DNA of 64,000 nt from Amycolatopsis sp. NBRC 101858 (GCF_030269325.1 NZ_BSTD01000002.1:1054001-1118000); one strand, 5' to 3'; shown: positions 42,883-52,185, numbered from the stretch's first letter. Numbers and translations are program-made. The notes: generated from the sequence alone by a model not told the origin.

Positions 42883-43652
42883 GGACCGCGCTCGTCACCG
42901 GCGCGGCGCGCGGGATCGGGGCCGCGACCGTGCGGCACCTGGCGGGTGCGGGGTACGCGGTGCTCGCGGTGGACGTCGCCGCGGACGACCCGGCGCTGCC
43001 GTATGCGCTGGGGACCAAGGCCGAGCTGGCCGCGGTGGCCTCTTCGACGGGCGCGGAGCCCTTCGTGGCCGACGTCCGGGACCCGGGGGCGCTGGCGGCG
43101 GCGGTGGCGGAGGCCGAGCGGCGGTGGGGCGGGCTCGACGTGGCAATCGCGGCCGCGGGGGTGATCGCCGGGGGCGTGCCGTTGTGGGAGGTGCCGCCGG
43201 ACCAGGAGGACGCGGTGCTCGACGTGGACTTGCGCGGGGTGATCAACCTGGCCCGGGCGGCGATCCCGGCGTTGCTGCGGCGTCCCGAGCCTCGAACGGG
43301 CCGGTTCCTGGCAGTGGCTTCCGCGGCGGCGACGAGGGGGTTGCCGATGCTCGCGGCGTACTGCGCGGCGAAGGCGGGGGTGGCGGGCCTGGTCCGCGCG
43401 CTGGGCGTGGAGCTGGGCGGGACGGGGGTGACGGCGAACGCGGTGAGTCCGGGCTCGACCGACACTCCGATCCTCGCCGAGAGCGCGCGGTTGTACGGCT
43501 TGCCGGGAGCAGCGGATTTCGCGGCGCAGCAACCAGTGGGGAGATTGCTGGAACCGGCGGAGATCGCGCGGGTGCTGGCATTCCTGGCCGAACCCGCCAG
43601 CGGCGCGACGACCGGCGCGGTGGTGCCGGTGGACGGAGGGCTGGCGTTGTGA
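42879..43652 (+). CDS. Mycofactocin-coupled SDR family oxidoreductase
   Basis: 257 residues from ATG 42879. Rossmann motif GAARGIG is at about 8-14. Its cofactor loop is longer than usual (DVAADDPALPYALGTKAELAAV), a mark of mycofactocin-associated SDRs that keep NAD buried and re-oxidise it with mycofactocin. Catalytic YCAAK is present, and the C-terminal GATTGAVVPVDGGLAL is standard. It is embedded in the mft operon, so it is likely to be a cofactor-dependent alcohol dehydrogenase or a biosynthetic reductase. Its substrate is unknown. Confidence 0.85.
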   Translation: MRTALVTGAARGIGAATVRHLAGAGYAVLAVDVAADDPALPYALGTKAELAAVASSTGAEPFVADVRDPGALAAAVAEAERRWGGLDVAIAAAGVIAGGVPLWEVPPDQEDAVLDVDLRGVINLARAAIPALLRRPEPRTGRFLAVASAAATRGLPMLAAYCAAKAGVAGLVRALGVELGGTGVTANAVSPGSTDTPILAESARLYGLPGAADFAAQQPVGRLLEPAEIARVLAFLAEPASGATTGAVVPVDGGLAL

Positions 43653-43776
43653 CTCGCATGCACGACTTGCCGACCGGCGCGGCCGGCCCCGGCGGGTGCC
43701 GAACCAGTAGCGCTACCGCAACCGAGCCCCACCCGGCCAGCCGGCCCCCAAGCGCAGCTTCCGGAGGGCCGACCCC

Positions 43777-45198
43777 ATGACCTCCGCACCCACGCCCCTG
43801 CCCGCCGGCTTCCGGATCGTCCTCGATCCCGACACCAAGCACCTCCGCGATGACCTCTGGTTCGGCGGCTCACCCGCCCGTGTCCTCCGCCTCACCGCGG
43901 CCGGCCGGCGAGCCTGGGACGAACTCGCCCACCACCCCGTCAGCGACGCAGCCACCGGCGCGCTCGCCCGGCGGCTCACCGATGCCGGCTTCGCGCATCC
44001 CGTTCCGCCCAAACCGGCTGCGCCCGCCGAGCTCACCGTTGTCGTCCCGGTTCTCGACCGGGCCGGCCCGCTCGCCCGCTGCCTGGCTTCGCTCGACGGC
44101 ACCCACCCCGTGCTCGTCGTCGACGACGGGTCCGAAGACCCCGCCGCCATCGCCGCCGTCGCCGCCGCGCACGGGGCGAAACTCGTGCGTCACGAGGTCA
44201 ACCTCGGGCCCGGGGCCGCTCGGAACACCGCTCTCGAGCACGTCTCCACCGAGCTCGTGGCCTTTGTGGACAGTGACTGCGTCGCCACCGGGAGCTGGGC
44301 CGACCACCTCGCCGCCCACTTCGCCGACCCCCTGCTCGCCGCCATCGCACCCCGCGTCCGCGCCCTCGCCTCCGACACCGCCGCCGGGCGGTACACCCGA
44401 GCGGCCGGCGGTCTCGACCTCGGGGACCGGCCCGCACTCGTCGCGCCCCGCACCCGGATGTCGTACGTCCCGACCGCCGCCCTGGTCGCGCGCCGGTCGG
44501 CCCTCACGGCGATCGGCGGGTTCGATCCCGGCCTGCGGGTCGGTGAGGACGTCGACCTCGGCTGGCGGCTGCACGCCGCGGGTCACCGGGTCCGGTACGC
44601 CCCCGGGGTCCACGTCGGGCACCAGGAACCCGCGACCTGGCGCGAGCTCCTCGGCCGCCGCGCGCGATACGGCACCTCCGCCGCCCCGCTCGCGCAGCGC
44701 CATCCCGGGAACCTCGCGCCGCTCGTGCTGCACCCGTGGCCGGCCCTGACCGTCGCCGCGCTGCTCGCGCGGCGGCCGCTGCTTGCGTCCGCCGGCTTCG
44801 GCGGTGCCGTCCTGAGCATGCTGAAGACGTTGCGATCCAACGACATCCCCACCGAGGGCGTGGTCCGCGCGATGGGCACCGCCGTCCACCAGACCTGGCT
44901 CGGCACCGGCCGCTACGGGACGCAGTTCGCCGCGCCGGTCCTCGCCGCCCTCCTCACCGGACGCGGGTGGGGACGGCGCGCCGCCGTCGCGTCGCTGCTG
45001 CTCGGCCCGCCGCTGACCCGGTGGCTCGCCGACCGGCCCGCCCTGGACCCCGTCCGCTACACCGCCGGCGCCCTCGCCGACGACATCGCCTACGGCGCCG
45101 GCGTCTGGGCCGGCTGCCTGACCCACCGGACCCCCGCGCCGGTGCTGCCCGAAATCGCCTGGCGCCCGCTGCGCGTCGACCGTAAGGACAAACGATGA
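43777..45198 (+). CDS. mftF: Mycofactocin glycosyltransferase
   Basis: 473 residues. An N-terminal ~75-residue PqqD-like segment (FRIVLDPDTKHLRDDLWFGGSPARVLRLTAAGR) is followed by a GT2 domain: ELTVVVPVLDRAGPLARCLASLDG, DDGSEDP, LVAFVDSDCVATGSW (DxD) and the acceptor region GGFDPGLRVGEDVDLGWRLHAAGHRVRYAP. C-terminal hydrophobic helices (about 320-360, 385-415) suggest membrane attachment. MftF adds a beta-1,4-glucan chain to the mycofactocin core. A GGAGGG Shine-Dalgarno precedes the ATG, and the 124-bp gap after the SDR gene could hold an internal promoter. Confidence 0.94.
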   Translation: MTSAPTPLPAGFRIVLDPDTKHLRDDLWFGGSPARVLRLTAAGRRAWDELAHHPVSDAATGALARRLTDAGFAHPVPPKPAAPAELTVVVPVLDRAGPLARCLASLDGTHPVLVVDDGSEDPAAIAAVAAAHGAKLVRHEVNLGPGAARNTALEHVSTELVAFVDSDCVATGSWADHLAAHFADPLLAAIAPRVRALASDTAAGRYTRAAGGLDLGDRPALVAPRTRMSYVPTAALVARRSALTAIGGFDPGLRVGEDVDLGWRLHAAGHRVRYAPGVHVGHQEPATWRELLGRRARYGTSAAPLAQRHPGNLAPLVLHPWPALTVAALLARRPLLASAGFGGAVLSMLKTLRSNDIPTEGVVRAMGTAVHQTWLGTGRYGTQFAAPVLAALLTGRGWGRRAAVASLLLGPPLTRWLADRPALDPVRYTAGALADDIAYGAGVWAGCLTHRTPAPVLPEIAWRPLRVDRKDKR

Positions 45199-46388
45199 GC
45201 GACACCTGGTTCGAATCCATCGCCGAAGCCCAGCGGCGCGCGAAGAAGCGCCTGCCCGCGTCCGTCTACTCCGCCCTGATCGCCGGGTCCGAGAAAGGCC
45301 TGACGCTCAAGGACAACCTCGACGCGTTCGACGAGCTGACGTTCGCGCCGCGCACCGCCGGGCAGTCCGGCGAACGCGCACTCGCCACCTCCGTGCTCGG
45401 CCGCGAGATCGCGCTGCCGGTGGTCATCTCCCCCACCGGCGTGCAGGCGGTGCACCCGGACGGCGAGGTCGCCGTCGCCCGCGCCGCCGCCGCGCGCGGC
45501 ACCGCGATCGGCCTGAGCTCCTTCGCCAGCAAGCCGATCGAAGAGGTCGTCGCCGCCAACCCGGCCACGTTCTTCCAGGTCTACTGGACCGGTAGCCGTG
45601 ACGACATCCTCGGCCGGCTCGACCGCGCCCGGCGCGCCGGCGCCGCCGGGATCATCCTCACGCTCGACTGGTCGTTCTCCCACAGCCGCGACTGGGGCAG
45701 CCCGCACATCCCCGAGAAACTCACCTTCCGCGAACTGCTGCGGTTCGCGCCCGAAGGCCTGGCCCGCCCGCGGTGGCTGCTGGACTACGCGCGCACCCGC
45801 CGCCTGCCCGACCTCAGCGTGCCGAACATGGCCGAACCCGGCTCGCCGGTCCCGACGTTCTTCGGCGCGTACGGCCAGTGGATGCAGACGCCCCCGCCGT
45901 CGTGGGACGACGTGGCCTGGCTGCGCTCGCAGTGGGACGGGCCGTTCCTGCTCAAGGGCGTCATCCGCGTCGACGAGGCCCGGCGCGCGGTCGACGCGGG
46001 GGTCAGCGCGATCTCCGTGTCGAACCACGGCGGCAACAACCTCGACGGCACGCCGGCCACGATCCGGGCGCTCCCGGCGATCGCCGACGCGGTCGGCGAC
46101 CAGGTGGAAGTCCTGCTCGACGGCGGGATCCGGCGCGGCAGCGACGTCGTCAAGGCACTCGCCCTCGGCGCCCGGGCCGTCCTCATCGGACGCGCGTACC
46201 TCTGGGGTCTCGCGGCGAACGGCCAGGCGGGCGTCGAGAACGTGCTCGACGTCCTGCGCAACGGCATCGACTCGACGCTGCTGGCGCTCGGTCACCGCAG
46301 CGTCCACGACCTGAGCCGCGACGACGTCCGGATCCCGGAGACGTTCACCCGTGCCCTGGGCACCGGCACCCCGGCCACCGTCCGGTAG
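45195..46388 (+). CDS. mftD: Pre-mycofactocin synthase (FMN-dependent)
   Basis: 397 residues of the FMN alpha-hydroxy acid dehydrogenase fold. Family motifs are LPVVISPTGVQAVHPDGEVAVARAAAARGTAIGLSSFASKPIEEV, the active-site SNHGGNNLDGTPATIRALP (His-Gly-Gly with the catalytic base) and VEVLLDGGIRRGSDVVKALALGARAVLIGRAYLWGLA. It oxidises AHDP to pre-mycofactocin. It is the last gene of the operon here (ATGA overlap with mftF). The next gene converges 3 bp after its stop. Confidence 0.95.
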   Translation: MSDTWFESIAEAQRRAKKRLPASVYSALIAGSEKGLTLKDNLDAFDELTFAPRTAGQSGERALATSVLGREIALPVVISPTGVQAVHPDGEVAVARAAAARGTAIGLSSFASKPIEEVVAANPATFFQVYWTGSRDDILGRLDRARRAGAAGIILTLDWSFSHSRDWGSPHIPEKLTFRELLRFAPEGLARPRWLLDYARTRRLPDLSVPNMAEPGSPVPTFFGAYGQWMQTPPPSWDDVAWLRSQWDGPFLLKGVIRVDEARRAVDAGVSAISVSNHGGNNLDGTPATIRALPAIADAVGDQVEVLLDGGIRRGSDVVKALALGARAVLIGRAYLWGLAANGQAGVENVLDVLRNGIDSTLLALGHRSVHDLSRDDVRIPETFTRALGTGTPATVR

Positions 46389-46391
46389 CCG

Positions 46392-46820
46392 TCAGTGCGA
46401 GTGGGCCTCTTCCAGAGAGGCCCCCGCCAGGCGGGCCGCGACTCCGCGGCGGAAGTTCGGGCAGTCGTGGACGTCCTCGCGCGGGCACGCCAGGCCGTGC
46501 GCGATCGCCGTGCGCGCGGCCTGGGCCCGGGCGATCCGGCGGTCGAGTTCCGCGAGTTTGCGTTCGTGCAGCTCGCGCCAGCCCTCCGCGGCCGACGTGC
46601 GCAGCTCCATGAGCGTCTTCAGTTCGCGCAGGGTGAACCCGACGTCCCGGAAGATCAGGATCTCGCCGACCAGCTCGACGGCCGAAGGCGGGTAACGCCG
46701 CTGGCCCGCGACCCGGTCGGGCGCCGGGAGCAGGCCCAGCTCCTCCCAGTACCGCAGCGCGGAAGTGGCCACGCCGGTGCGGTGGGCCAGCTCGCCGATC
46801 GTCAGCAGCTCCTCGGACAT
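46392..46820 (-). CDS. MerR family transcriptional regulator
   Basis: 142 residues from ATG 46820. The winged HTH is LTIGELAHRTGVATSALRYWEELGLLPAPDRVAGQRRYPPSAVELV. A coiled-coil dimer helix follows (about 72-110). Two Cys (CPREDVHDCPNF) lie near the C terminus, where metal- or thiol-sensing MerR proteins bind their effector. It is divergent from the methyltransferase gene (37-bp gap) with a MerR-type dyad between. It converges on mftD. Confidence 0.9.
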   Translation of the reverse strand: MSEELLTIGELAHRTGVATSALRYWEELGLLPAPDRVAGQRRYPPSAVELVGEILIFRDVGFTLRELKTLMELRTSAAEGWRELHERKLAELDRRIARAQAARTAIAHGLACPREDVHDCPNFRRGVAARLAGASLEEAHSH

Positions 46821-46824
46821 TTGA

Positions 46825-46842
46825 CTTCGAGCGTACTTGAAG
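46825..46842. promoter_or_regulatory. MerR-type dyad between merR and methyltransferase genes
   Basis: CTTCGAG-CGTA-CTTGAAG (46825-46842) is an inverted repeat with one mismatch in each 7-bp arm pair. Plus-strand TTGACT (46821-46826) is just ahead. MerR regulators bind such dyads between -35 and -10 and twist the DNA to activate. Confidence 0.5.
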
Positions 46843-46857
46843 CCGTTGACTCGCGGC

Positions 46858-47475
46858 ATGGCGATGACCGCGCTCAAGCAACGCATGATCGGGCAGTTCC
46901 ACCACCCGCACGGCCTCGGCGGGCGCGTGGCCGGCTGGGTGATGGCGCACCGGGCCTCGAACCGGCAGCGCAACGTCTGGGTGGTGTCCCTCCTGGACGT
47001 CCGGCCCGAGGACCGCGTGCTCGAAGTGGGCTTCGGCCCCGGGATAGCGCTCGGTGAGCTGGCCGCCCGCGCCACCCACGGCCGCGTCTACGGCGTCGAC
47101 CACTCCGCGGTCATGGTCGAGCGCGCGAGCCGGCGCACCCGGGCCGTGGCCGACCGGATCGAGCTGATCAACGCACCGGTGGACCGGCTGCCGTCGTTCG
47201 GCGAACCCCTGGATGCCGTGCTCGCCGTGAACTCGTCCGGCTTCTGGCCCGATCCCCCACAGCGGCTGCGCGAGCTCCGGAACCTGCTGCGCCCGGGTGG
47301 CCGCATCGCGCTCGCGTCCCAGCCGCGGTGCCCCGGCGCGAACCGGGACACCACGACCAGGGCCGCGGGCGAACTCCGGGACCTGCTCATGCAGGCGGGG
47401 TTCACCGGCCTGCGGGTGGAAACCCTCGACCTCGATCCGCCGGTGGCCTGCGTCCTCGGCGTCAACCCCGGCTGA
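46858..47475 (+). CDS. SAM-dependent methyltransferase
   Basis: 205 residues from ATG 46858. SAM-binding motif I is VLEVGFGPGIALGE (about 55-68), post-I VYGVDHS, motif II LDAVLAVNSSGFWPDP and motif III LLRPGGRIALASQP. It belongs to the class I small-molecule/UbiE-like group. It is divergent from MerR, its probable regulator. It overlaps the amidohydrolase gene by 14 bp at the 3' end. Substrate unknown. Confidence 0.9.
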   Translation: MAMTALKQRMIGQFHHPHGLGGRVAGWVMAHRASNRQRNVWVVSLLDVRPEDRVLEVGFGPGIALGELAARATHGRVYGVDHSAVMVERASRRTRAVADRIELINAPVDRLPSFGEPLDAVLAVNSSGFWPDPPQRLRELRNLLRPGGRIALASQPRCPGANRDTTTRAAGELRDLLMQAGFTGLRVETLDLDPPVACVLGVNPG

Positions 47476-48718
47476 TCAGCCGGTCCCGCAGGCGATCCGC
47501 GGTCACCAGGTGAGCGCCGACGTCGGCGAGCAGCCGCCCGTGGCGCTTCACCACCCGGCCCGCGACGAGCACGGTGTCGACGTGCGCACGATCCATCTGC
47601 TGGGTCACCGTGCTGTACGGGTCGTACACCGGGGCGACCCCGACGCGGTCGGCGCGCAGCAGCACGATGTCGGCCGGGCGGCCCGGGGCCAGGACGCCGG
47701 TCTCCAGACCGAGCGCCCGCGCCCCGTCGCGGGTGGCGTGGCCCAGCATCGCGTGCACGGTCGCCCCGGACAGCTCGTCGTGGCGGGACACCTGGTACGC
47801 GGCGCGCAGCTGAGTGAACATGTCCGCCGCCACGGTGACCTCGACGTCCGTGCTCAGGCTCACCGGGACCCCGGCCCGCGCGGCGGCGGCGAACGGCGGG
47901 TGCCCGTGCCCCATCACCAGCTCGACCGCCGGGGCGACCGAAAGCGACCCGCCGCTGTCGGCGATCAGCTTCAGCTCGTCCCCGTCGAGGCCGGTGCCGT
48001 GGATGAACACGGTGCCGGGCCTCAGGACGCCGAGCGCACGCAGCCGGGAGACGGGCCCTTCGCCGTGGTGGCGCTGGACGACGTGGCGGGCCGTCCGGAC
48101 ACCCAGCTCGTCCGCCAGCCGGGCGTTGTGGCGTTCGGCGGCTTCGTCGCCCGGCTCGGTGACGAGCGCGAGCGTGACCAAGCCGTCGTCGCCGGGCAGA
48201 AGCTCTTCGCGGACCCGCCGCACGTCGGCGTCGAGGGCGGCGCCGTGGCTCTTGGCTCGGGGAAAGCTGGTGCCGTAGGCGAACACCGCGCGGATGCCGC
48301 TGTCCTTCAGCGCCTGGACGAGCGCGTCGGACGCGGCCGGGCTGTCCTGGATGTTGGAGACGTCCTGCACCGTCGTGATGCCCGCGTCCAGTGCCGCGTA
48401 AGCCGAAAGCAGGTTCCCGAGGTAGAGGTCCTCGGGCGTCAGAAGCGGGCCGACGCGCTCGAGGACGGTCGTGAAGTACTCGGCCAGCGTGTGGTGCGGC
48501 GCGCTGCCGCGCAGGGTGGCCTGCCACATGTGCCGGTGCGTGTCGACGAAGCCCGGGATCGCGAGGCACCCCGAAGCGTCGATCTCCGCCGCGTCGGCAG
48601 GCAGGTCCGGCCCGATTCCGGCGATCCGTCCGTCCTCGACGAGAATGTCCGCGCGGTCCAGGTCGCCGGGGGCCATCGTGAGGACCCGGGCACCGCGGAT
48701 GATCAGCGATTGCGTCAT
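47462..48718 (-). CDS. Amidohydrolase family protein (deaminase/chlorohydrolase type)
   Basis: 418 residues. The metal-dependent barrel has DTHRHMWQ (HxH), H about 240 (FIHGTGLDGDELKLI), and the STDVEV acid after strand 8. The N- and C-terminal strands form the composite beta-sandwich (LIIRGARVLTMAPG... and LAPGRPADIVLLRAD). The nearest known activities are guanine/cytosine deaminase, 8-oxoguanine deaminase and TrzA/AtzA chlorohydrolase. Substrate not resolvable. It is divergent from an Lrp-type regulator (80-bp gap), its likely controller. Confidence 0.92.
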   Translation of the reverse strand: MTQSLIIRGARVLTMAPGDLDRADILVEDGRIAGIGPDLPADAAEIDASGCLAIPGFVDTHRHMWQATLRGSAPHHTLAEYFTTVLERVGPLLTPEDLYLGNLLSAYAALDAGITTVQDVSNIQDSPAASDALVQALKDSGIRAVFAYGTSFPRAKSHGAALDADVRRVREELLPGDDGLVTLALVTEPGDEAAERHNARLADELGVRTARHVVQRHHGEGPVSRLRALGVLRPGTVFIHGTGLDGDELKLIADSGGSLSVAPAVELVMGHGHPPFAAAARAGVPVSLSTDVEVTVAADMFTQLRAAYQVSRHDELSGATVHAMLGHATRDGARALGLETGVLAPGRPADIVLLRADRVGVAPVYDPYSTVTQQMDRAHVDTVLVAGRVVKRHGRLLADVGAHLVTADRLRDRLISRG

Positions 48719-48798
48719 GGCCCCACTCTCGGGCCCGGCCGCACTACGGCTCCACCTACCGCTTCGAGATGGGAAGATCCTCCGGACAGGAGGACACC

Positions 48799-49770
48799 AT
48801 GACCGATTCCGCCGAGTTCGACGCCCTGGACCGGAAGATCCTCCACGCGCTGCAGGTCGACGGCCGGGCCCCGGTCCAGCGCGTCGCCGATGTCCTGGGC
48901 GTCTCCGCCCAGACCGTCCACCGCCGCTACAGCCGGCTGCGCGTGGCCGCCGGGCTGCGGGTGACCGGGCAGCTCCGGCCCGAGGCCGTCGGCGAGGAGG
49001 AGTGGCTCCTGCGGATCCGGTGCGCCCCGGACCGCACCGGGTCGATCGCGGGGGCGCTGGCCCGCCACGGCGAGACCTCCTGGGTGCACATCGCTTCCGG
49101 CGGCACGGAAATCATGTGCGTCGCCCGCAGCGGCGCCGGTACCGGGCCGACGCTGCTCCAGTCGCTGCCGAACACGCCGCGGGTGCGGGAGATCAGCGCG
49201 CACTGCCTCCTCCACACCTACTACGGTGGCGAGCTCAGCATCGTGACCAAGACCGGGCCGCTGGACGACGACCAGGTCGCGGCCCTGCGGCCCGGTCCGC
49301 ACGCGGCCACCGGCACCGCGACACTCACCGGGACCGACCACGCACTGGCGGCCGTGCTCGCCCGCGACGGGCGGGCCGGCTACCCGGAGCTGGCCCGGGC
49401 GGCCGGGTGCTCGGTGTCGACCGCCCAGCGGCGGCTGACGGAGCTGCGCCGCCACGGCGTGCTCTACTTCGACCTCGACCACGACCCGCGCGTCCTCGGC
49501 CGCACCAAGCTCGCGATGCTCTGGCTCGGCGTCGGCCCCGCCGCGCAGGACGAGGCCGGCCGGGCCCTGGCCACGCACCCCGAGGTGTCGTTCGCGGCGG
49601 CCACGACCGGCCCGGCCAACCTCTACGCGGCGGTCAACTGCCCGGACAACGCGGCCCTGCACCGGTACCTGACGGGCCCGGTCGCCGGGCTGCCCGGCCT
49701 CACCTCCGTGGAGACGGCACCGATCACCGAGACGGTGAAACGCGCGGGAACCGCGCTCAGCCGACGGTGA
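48799..49770 (+). CDS. Lrp/AsnC family transcriptional regulator (double module)
   Basis: 323 residues from ATG 48799 (GGAGG at 6 bp). Two copies of an HTH-plus-RAM unit are visible: LDRKILHALQVDGRAPVQRVADVLGVSAQTVHRRYSRL (about 8-45) with a sensing domain to ~150, then HALAAVLARDGRAGYPELARAAGCSVSTAQRRLTELRRHGV (about 180-220) with a second sensing domain. Double-module Lrp proteins are an actinomycete type. It probably regulates the divergent amidohydrolase gene. Its 3' end overlaps the GH3 gene by 14 bp. Confidence 0.9.
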   Translation: MTDSAEFDALDRKILHALQVDGRAPVQRVADVLGVSAQTVHRRYSRLRVAAGLRVTGQLRPEAVGEEEWLLRIRCAPDRTGSIAGALARHGETSWVHIASGGTEIMCVARSGAGTGPTLLQSLPNTPRVREISAHCLLHTYYGGELSIVTKTGPLDDDQVAALRPGPHAATGTATLTGTDHALAAVLARDGRAGYPELARAAGCSVSTAQRRLTELRRHGVLYFDLDHDPRVLGRTKLAMLWLGVGPAAQDEAGRALATHPEVSFAAATTGPANLYAAVNCPDNAALHRYLTGPVAGLPGLTSVETAPITETVKRAGTALSRR

Positions 49771-52036
49771 AGCTCGCGGTCAGCGTGGCCGCCGAGCTGG
49801 TGCCCACGTAGACCTCGATCTTGCCCGGCTCGACGCGGAACTTCGCGGCGTTGTCGTAGAAGCCGACGTCGTCCGGGGTCAAGGTGAACGTCACCGTCTT
49901 CGACGCACCCGCGTCCAGGGTCACCCGCTGGAACCCGCGCAGCCGCCGGACGGGCTGCACGATCGTCGCGACCGGGTCACGCAGGTACAGCTGGACGACC
50001 TCGTCGCCCGCGCGGCCGCCCGTGTTGGTCACCCGGGCGCTCACCTGGATCCGGCCGCCGCGAGCCGACATCCGGGTGTCGGAAAGCCTGAGGCTGTCGA
50101 CCCGGAACGTCGTGTACGACAGGCCGAAGCCGAACTCGTACAGCGGCCCGGTCTCCAGGTCGAGGTACTTGGACGTGTACTTGTTGTTCGGATCGGCGGG
50201 CCGTCCGGTGTTCTCGTGGTTGTAGTAGATCGGGACCTGGCCGACCGCGCGCGGGAAGCTCACCGGCAGCTTGCCGCCCGGGTTGACCGTGCCGAACAGG
50301 ACGTCCGCGACCGCGTGCCCACCCTGCACACCCGGTGCCCACGCCTCGAGGATCGCGGGCGCGTTGTCGTGCAGGTACGGGATCGTCAGCGGCCGGCCGT
50401 TGACCAGCACCACCACGAACGGCTTCCCGGTCTCCTTGATCGCGGCGACGAGCTGCTGCTGGACGCCGGGGAGGTCGATATTGCTGCGCGCGGCCGCCTC
50501 ACCGCTCATCGCGGCGGTTTCCCCGACCACTACGACGGTGACGTCGGCCGCGCGGGCGGCCTGCTGCGCGGCGGCGAACCCGCTGGTGTCGGTCCCGTCG
50601 ACCGTGCAGCCCGCGGTGTAGGTCACCGCGGCCCCGGGCGCCGCCGCCTTGATCCCGTCGACCACCGTCACCGGCGGGGTCGTGCCCGCGCCGGTGCCCA
50701 GGCCCGACCAGGTGCCGTTGAGGTCGTAGGTCGCCGTGCCGAGCGGGCCGACCACGGCCACCTTGCCGACCGACTTGGCCAGCGGCAGCACCGGCCCGAC
50801 GTTCTTGAGCAGCACCATGCACCGCCCGGCGGCCTGCCGCGACGCGGCGAGCGCGGCCGGGGACGGCGCCTTCACCTCGCCGGCCTCGTCGACGTACGGG
50901 CGCTCGAACAGGCCCAGCTTGACCTTGACCAGCAGGATGCGGCGGACGGCGTCGTCGATCTGGTCCCGGGTGATCCGGCGCTGCGCCAGCAGCTGTTCCC
51001 CGAACTTGACGTAGTTGGTGCTGACCATCTCCATGTCCACCCCGGCCGGGAGCGCGGCGGCCGCCGCGTCCGCGCCGTCGCCGGCGAGCCCGTGGTTGAT
51101 CAGCTCTTCGATGCCGGTGTAGTCGCTGACGACGAACCCGCCGAAGCCGTACGCGCCCTTGAGGACGTCGTGCAGGACGTAGCCGTTGCCGTGCGCGGGC
51201 ACGCCGCTGATGGTGTTGAAGCTGGCCATCACGGTCGCCACGCCGGCCTCGACGGCGGCCTTGAACGGCGGCAGGTACAGGTTGTGCAGGCGCTGCAGCG
51301 AGACGTCGACGGTGTTGTAGTCGCGGCCGCCTTCCGCGCCGCCGTAGGCGACGAAGTGCTTGGCGCACGCGGCGAGCCGGTCCGGCGACGAGTAGTCGCC
51401 GCCCTGGTAGCCGCGGACCTTGGCCACGGCCATTTGCGAGGCCAGGTAAGGATCTTCACCCGAGCCTTCGGCGATGCGCCCCCAGCGCGGCTCGTGGGTG
51501 ACGTCCATCATCGGCGCGTAGGTCCAGTGGATGCCGCTGCGCCGGGCTTCCTTCGCCGACACCGTCGCGTCGGCGGCCGGCACACCCGGGTCGAAGCTCG
51601 ACCCCTGGGCCAGCGGGATCGGGAAGTTCGTGGTGTAGCCGTGGATCACGTCGAGACCGAAGATCAGCGGGATCTTCAACCGCGTCCGCTCGACGGCGAT
51701 CTTCTGCAGGGCGTTCAGCTTCGCGGCCCCCACCACGGAGAACACCCCGCCGAGCTGCCCGGTCGCCAGCGACGTCCGCGCGAGGTCCTCGGTGCCGACC
51801 AGTTGCAGCTGCCCGAGTTTTTCGGCGAGGGTCATCCGCCGGAGGAGGTCTTCGACCCGCGGGTTGCGCTCCGGCCGGCCGGCGGTGTCCGCGGCGGCCG
51901 GCGAGGCGAACGCCGTGGCGACTCCCCCGGCGGCGAGGAGACCGCCGACTCCGGCGAGCAGGCTTCGCCGGTTGACGCCGTCGGCGGACGGCGAAGCGAC
52001 TGCGTGGTTCTCGGGGTGGCTCTCGGGCTGTTCCAT
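49757..52036 (-). CDS. Secreted GH3 beta-glucosidase
   Basis: 759 residues. The Tat signal is NRRSLLAGVGGLLAAGG (22-38) and cleavage is near ASPAAA. The GH3 N-domain has IPLIFGLDVIHGY, RWGRIAEGSGEDPYLAS, KHFVAYGGAEGGRDYN and the nucleophile Asp in VVSDYTGIEELINHG. The GH3 C-domain (LPLAKSVGKVAVVGP, TVVVVGETAAMSGEAAARSNIDLPG, PVSFPRAVGQVPIYYNHENTGR) and a C-terminal FnIII-like domain (GDEVVQLYLRDPVATIVQPVRRLRGFQRV) complete it. It is exported folded and releases terminal glucose or xylose from beta-linked oligosaccharides. Confidence 0.95.
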   Translation of the reverse strand: MEQPESHPENHAVASPSADGVNRRSLLAGVGGLLAAGGVATAFASPAAADTAGRPERNPRVEDLLRRMTLAEKLGQLQLVGTEDLARTSLATGQLGGVFSVVGAAKLNALQKIAVERTRLKIPLIFGLDVIHGYTTNFPIPLAQGSSFDPGVPAADATVSAKEARRSGIHWTYAPMMDVTHEPRWGRIAEGSGEDPYLASQMAVAKVRGYQGGDYSSPDRLAACAKHFVAYGGAEGGRDYNTVDVSLQRLHNLYLPPFKAAVEAGVATVMASFNTISGVPAHGNGYVLHDVLKGAYGFGGFVVSDYTGIEELINHGLAGDGADAAAAALPAGVDMEMVSTNYVKFGEQLLAQRRITRDQIDDAVRRILLVKVKLGLFERPYVDEAGEVKAPSPAALAASRQAAGRCMVLLKNVGPVLPLAKSVGKVAVVGPLGTATYDLNGTWSGLGTGAGTTPPVTVVDGIKAAAPGAAVTYTAGCTVDGTDTSGFAAAQQAARAADVTVVVVGETAAMSGEAAARSNIDLPGVQQQLVAAIKETGKPFVVVLVNGRPLTIPYLHDNAPAILEAWAPGVQGGHAVADVLFGTVNPGGKLPVSFPRAVGQVPIYYNHENTGRPADPNNKYTSKYLDLETGPLYEFGFGLSYTTFRVDSLRLSDTRMSARGGRIQVSARVTNTGGRAGDEVVQLYLRDPVATIVQPVRRLRGFQRVTLDAGASKTVTFTLTPDDVGFYDNAAKFRVEPGKIEVYVGTSSAATLTASFTVG

Positions 52037-52185
52037 GGCGGGGACCCTTTCGCGAGAGGACGAGGGCCGTCAGCATAAGCACGATCACGGCCCGCCGAAC
52101 GGTTGGTTTTTCTTTCCCGCGAACGCTTGTGGTCCGGCCACGGGAGTCCTACCGTCGACTCCGGACCGACTGCGGAGGGGGCGCT

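Noticed and set aside
40571..43873. An 1100-codon minus-strand open frame opposite the mft operon
   Set aside because: The translation is low-complexity Arg/Ala/Ser-rich with no domain, and it lies opposite well-supported mft genes. High-GC third positions produce long antisense frames.
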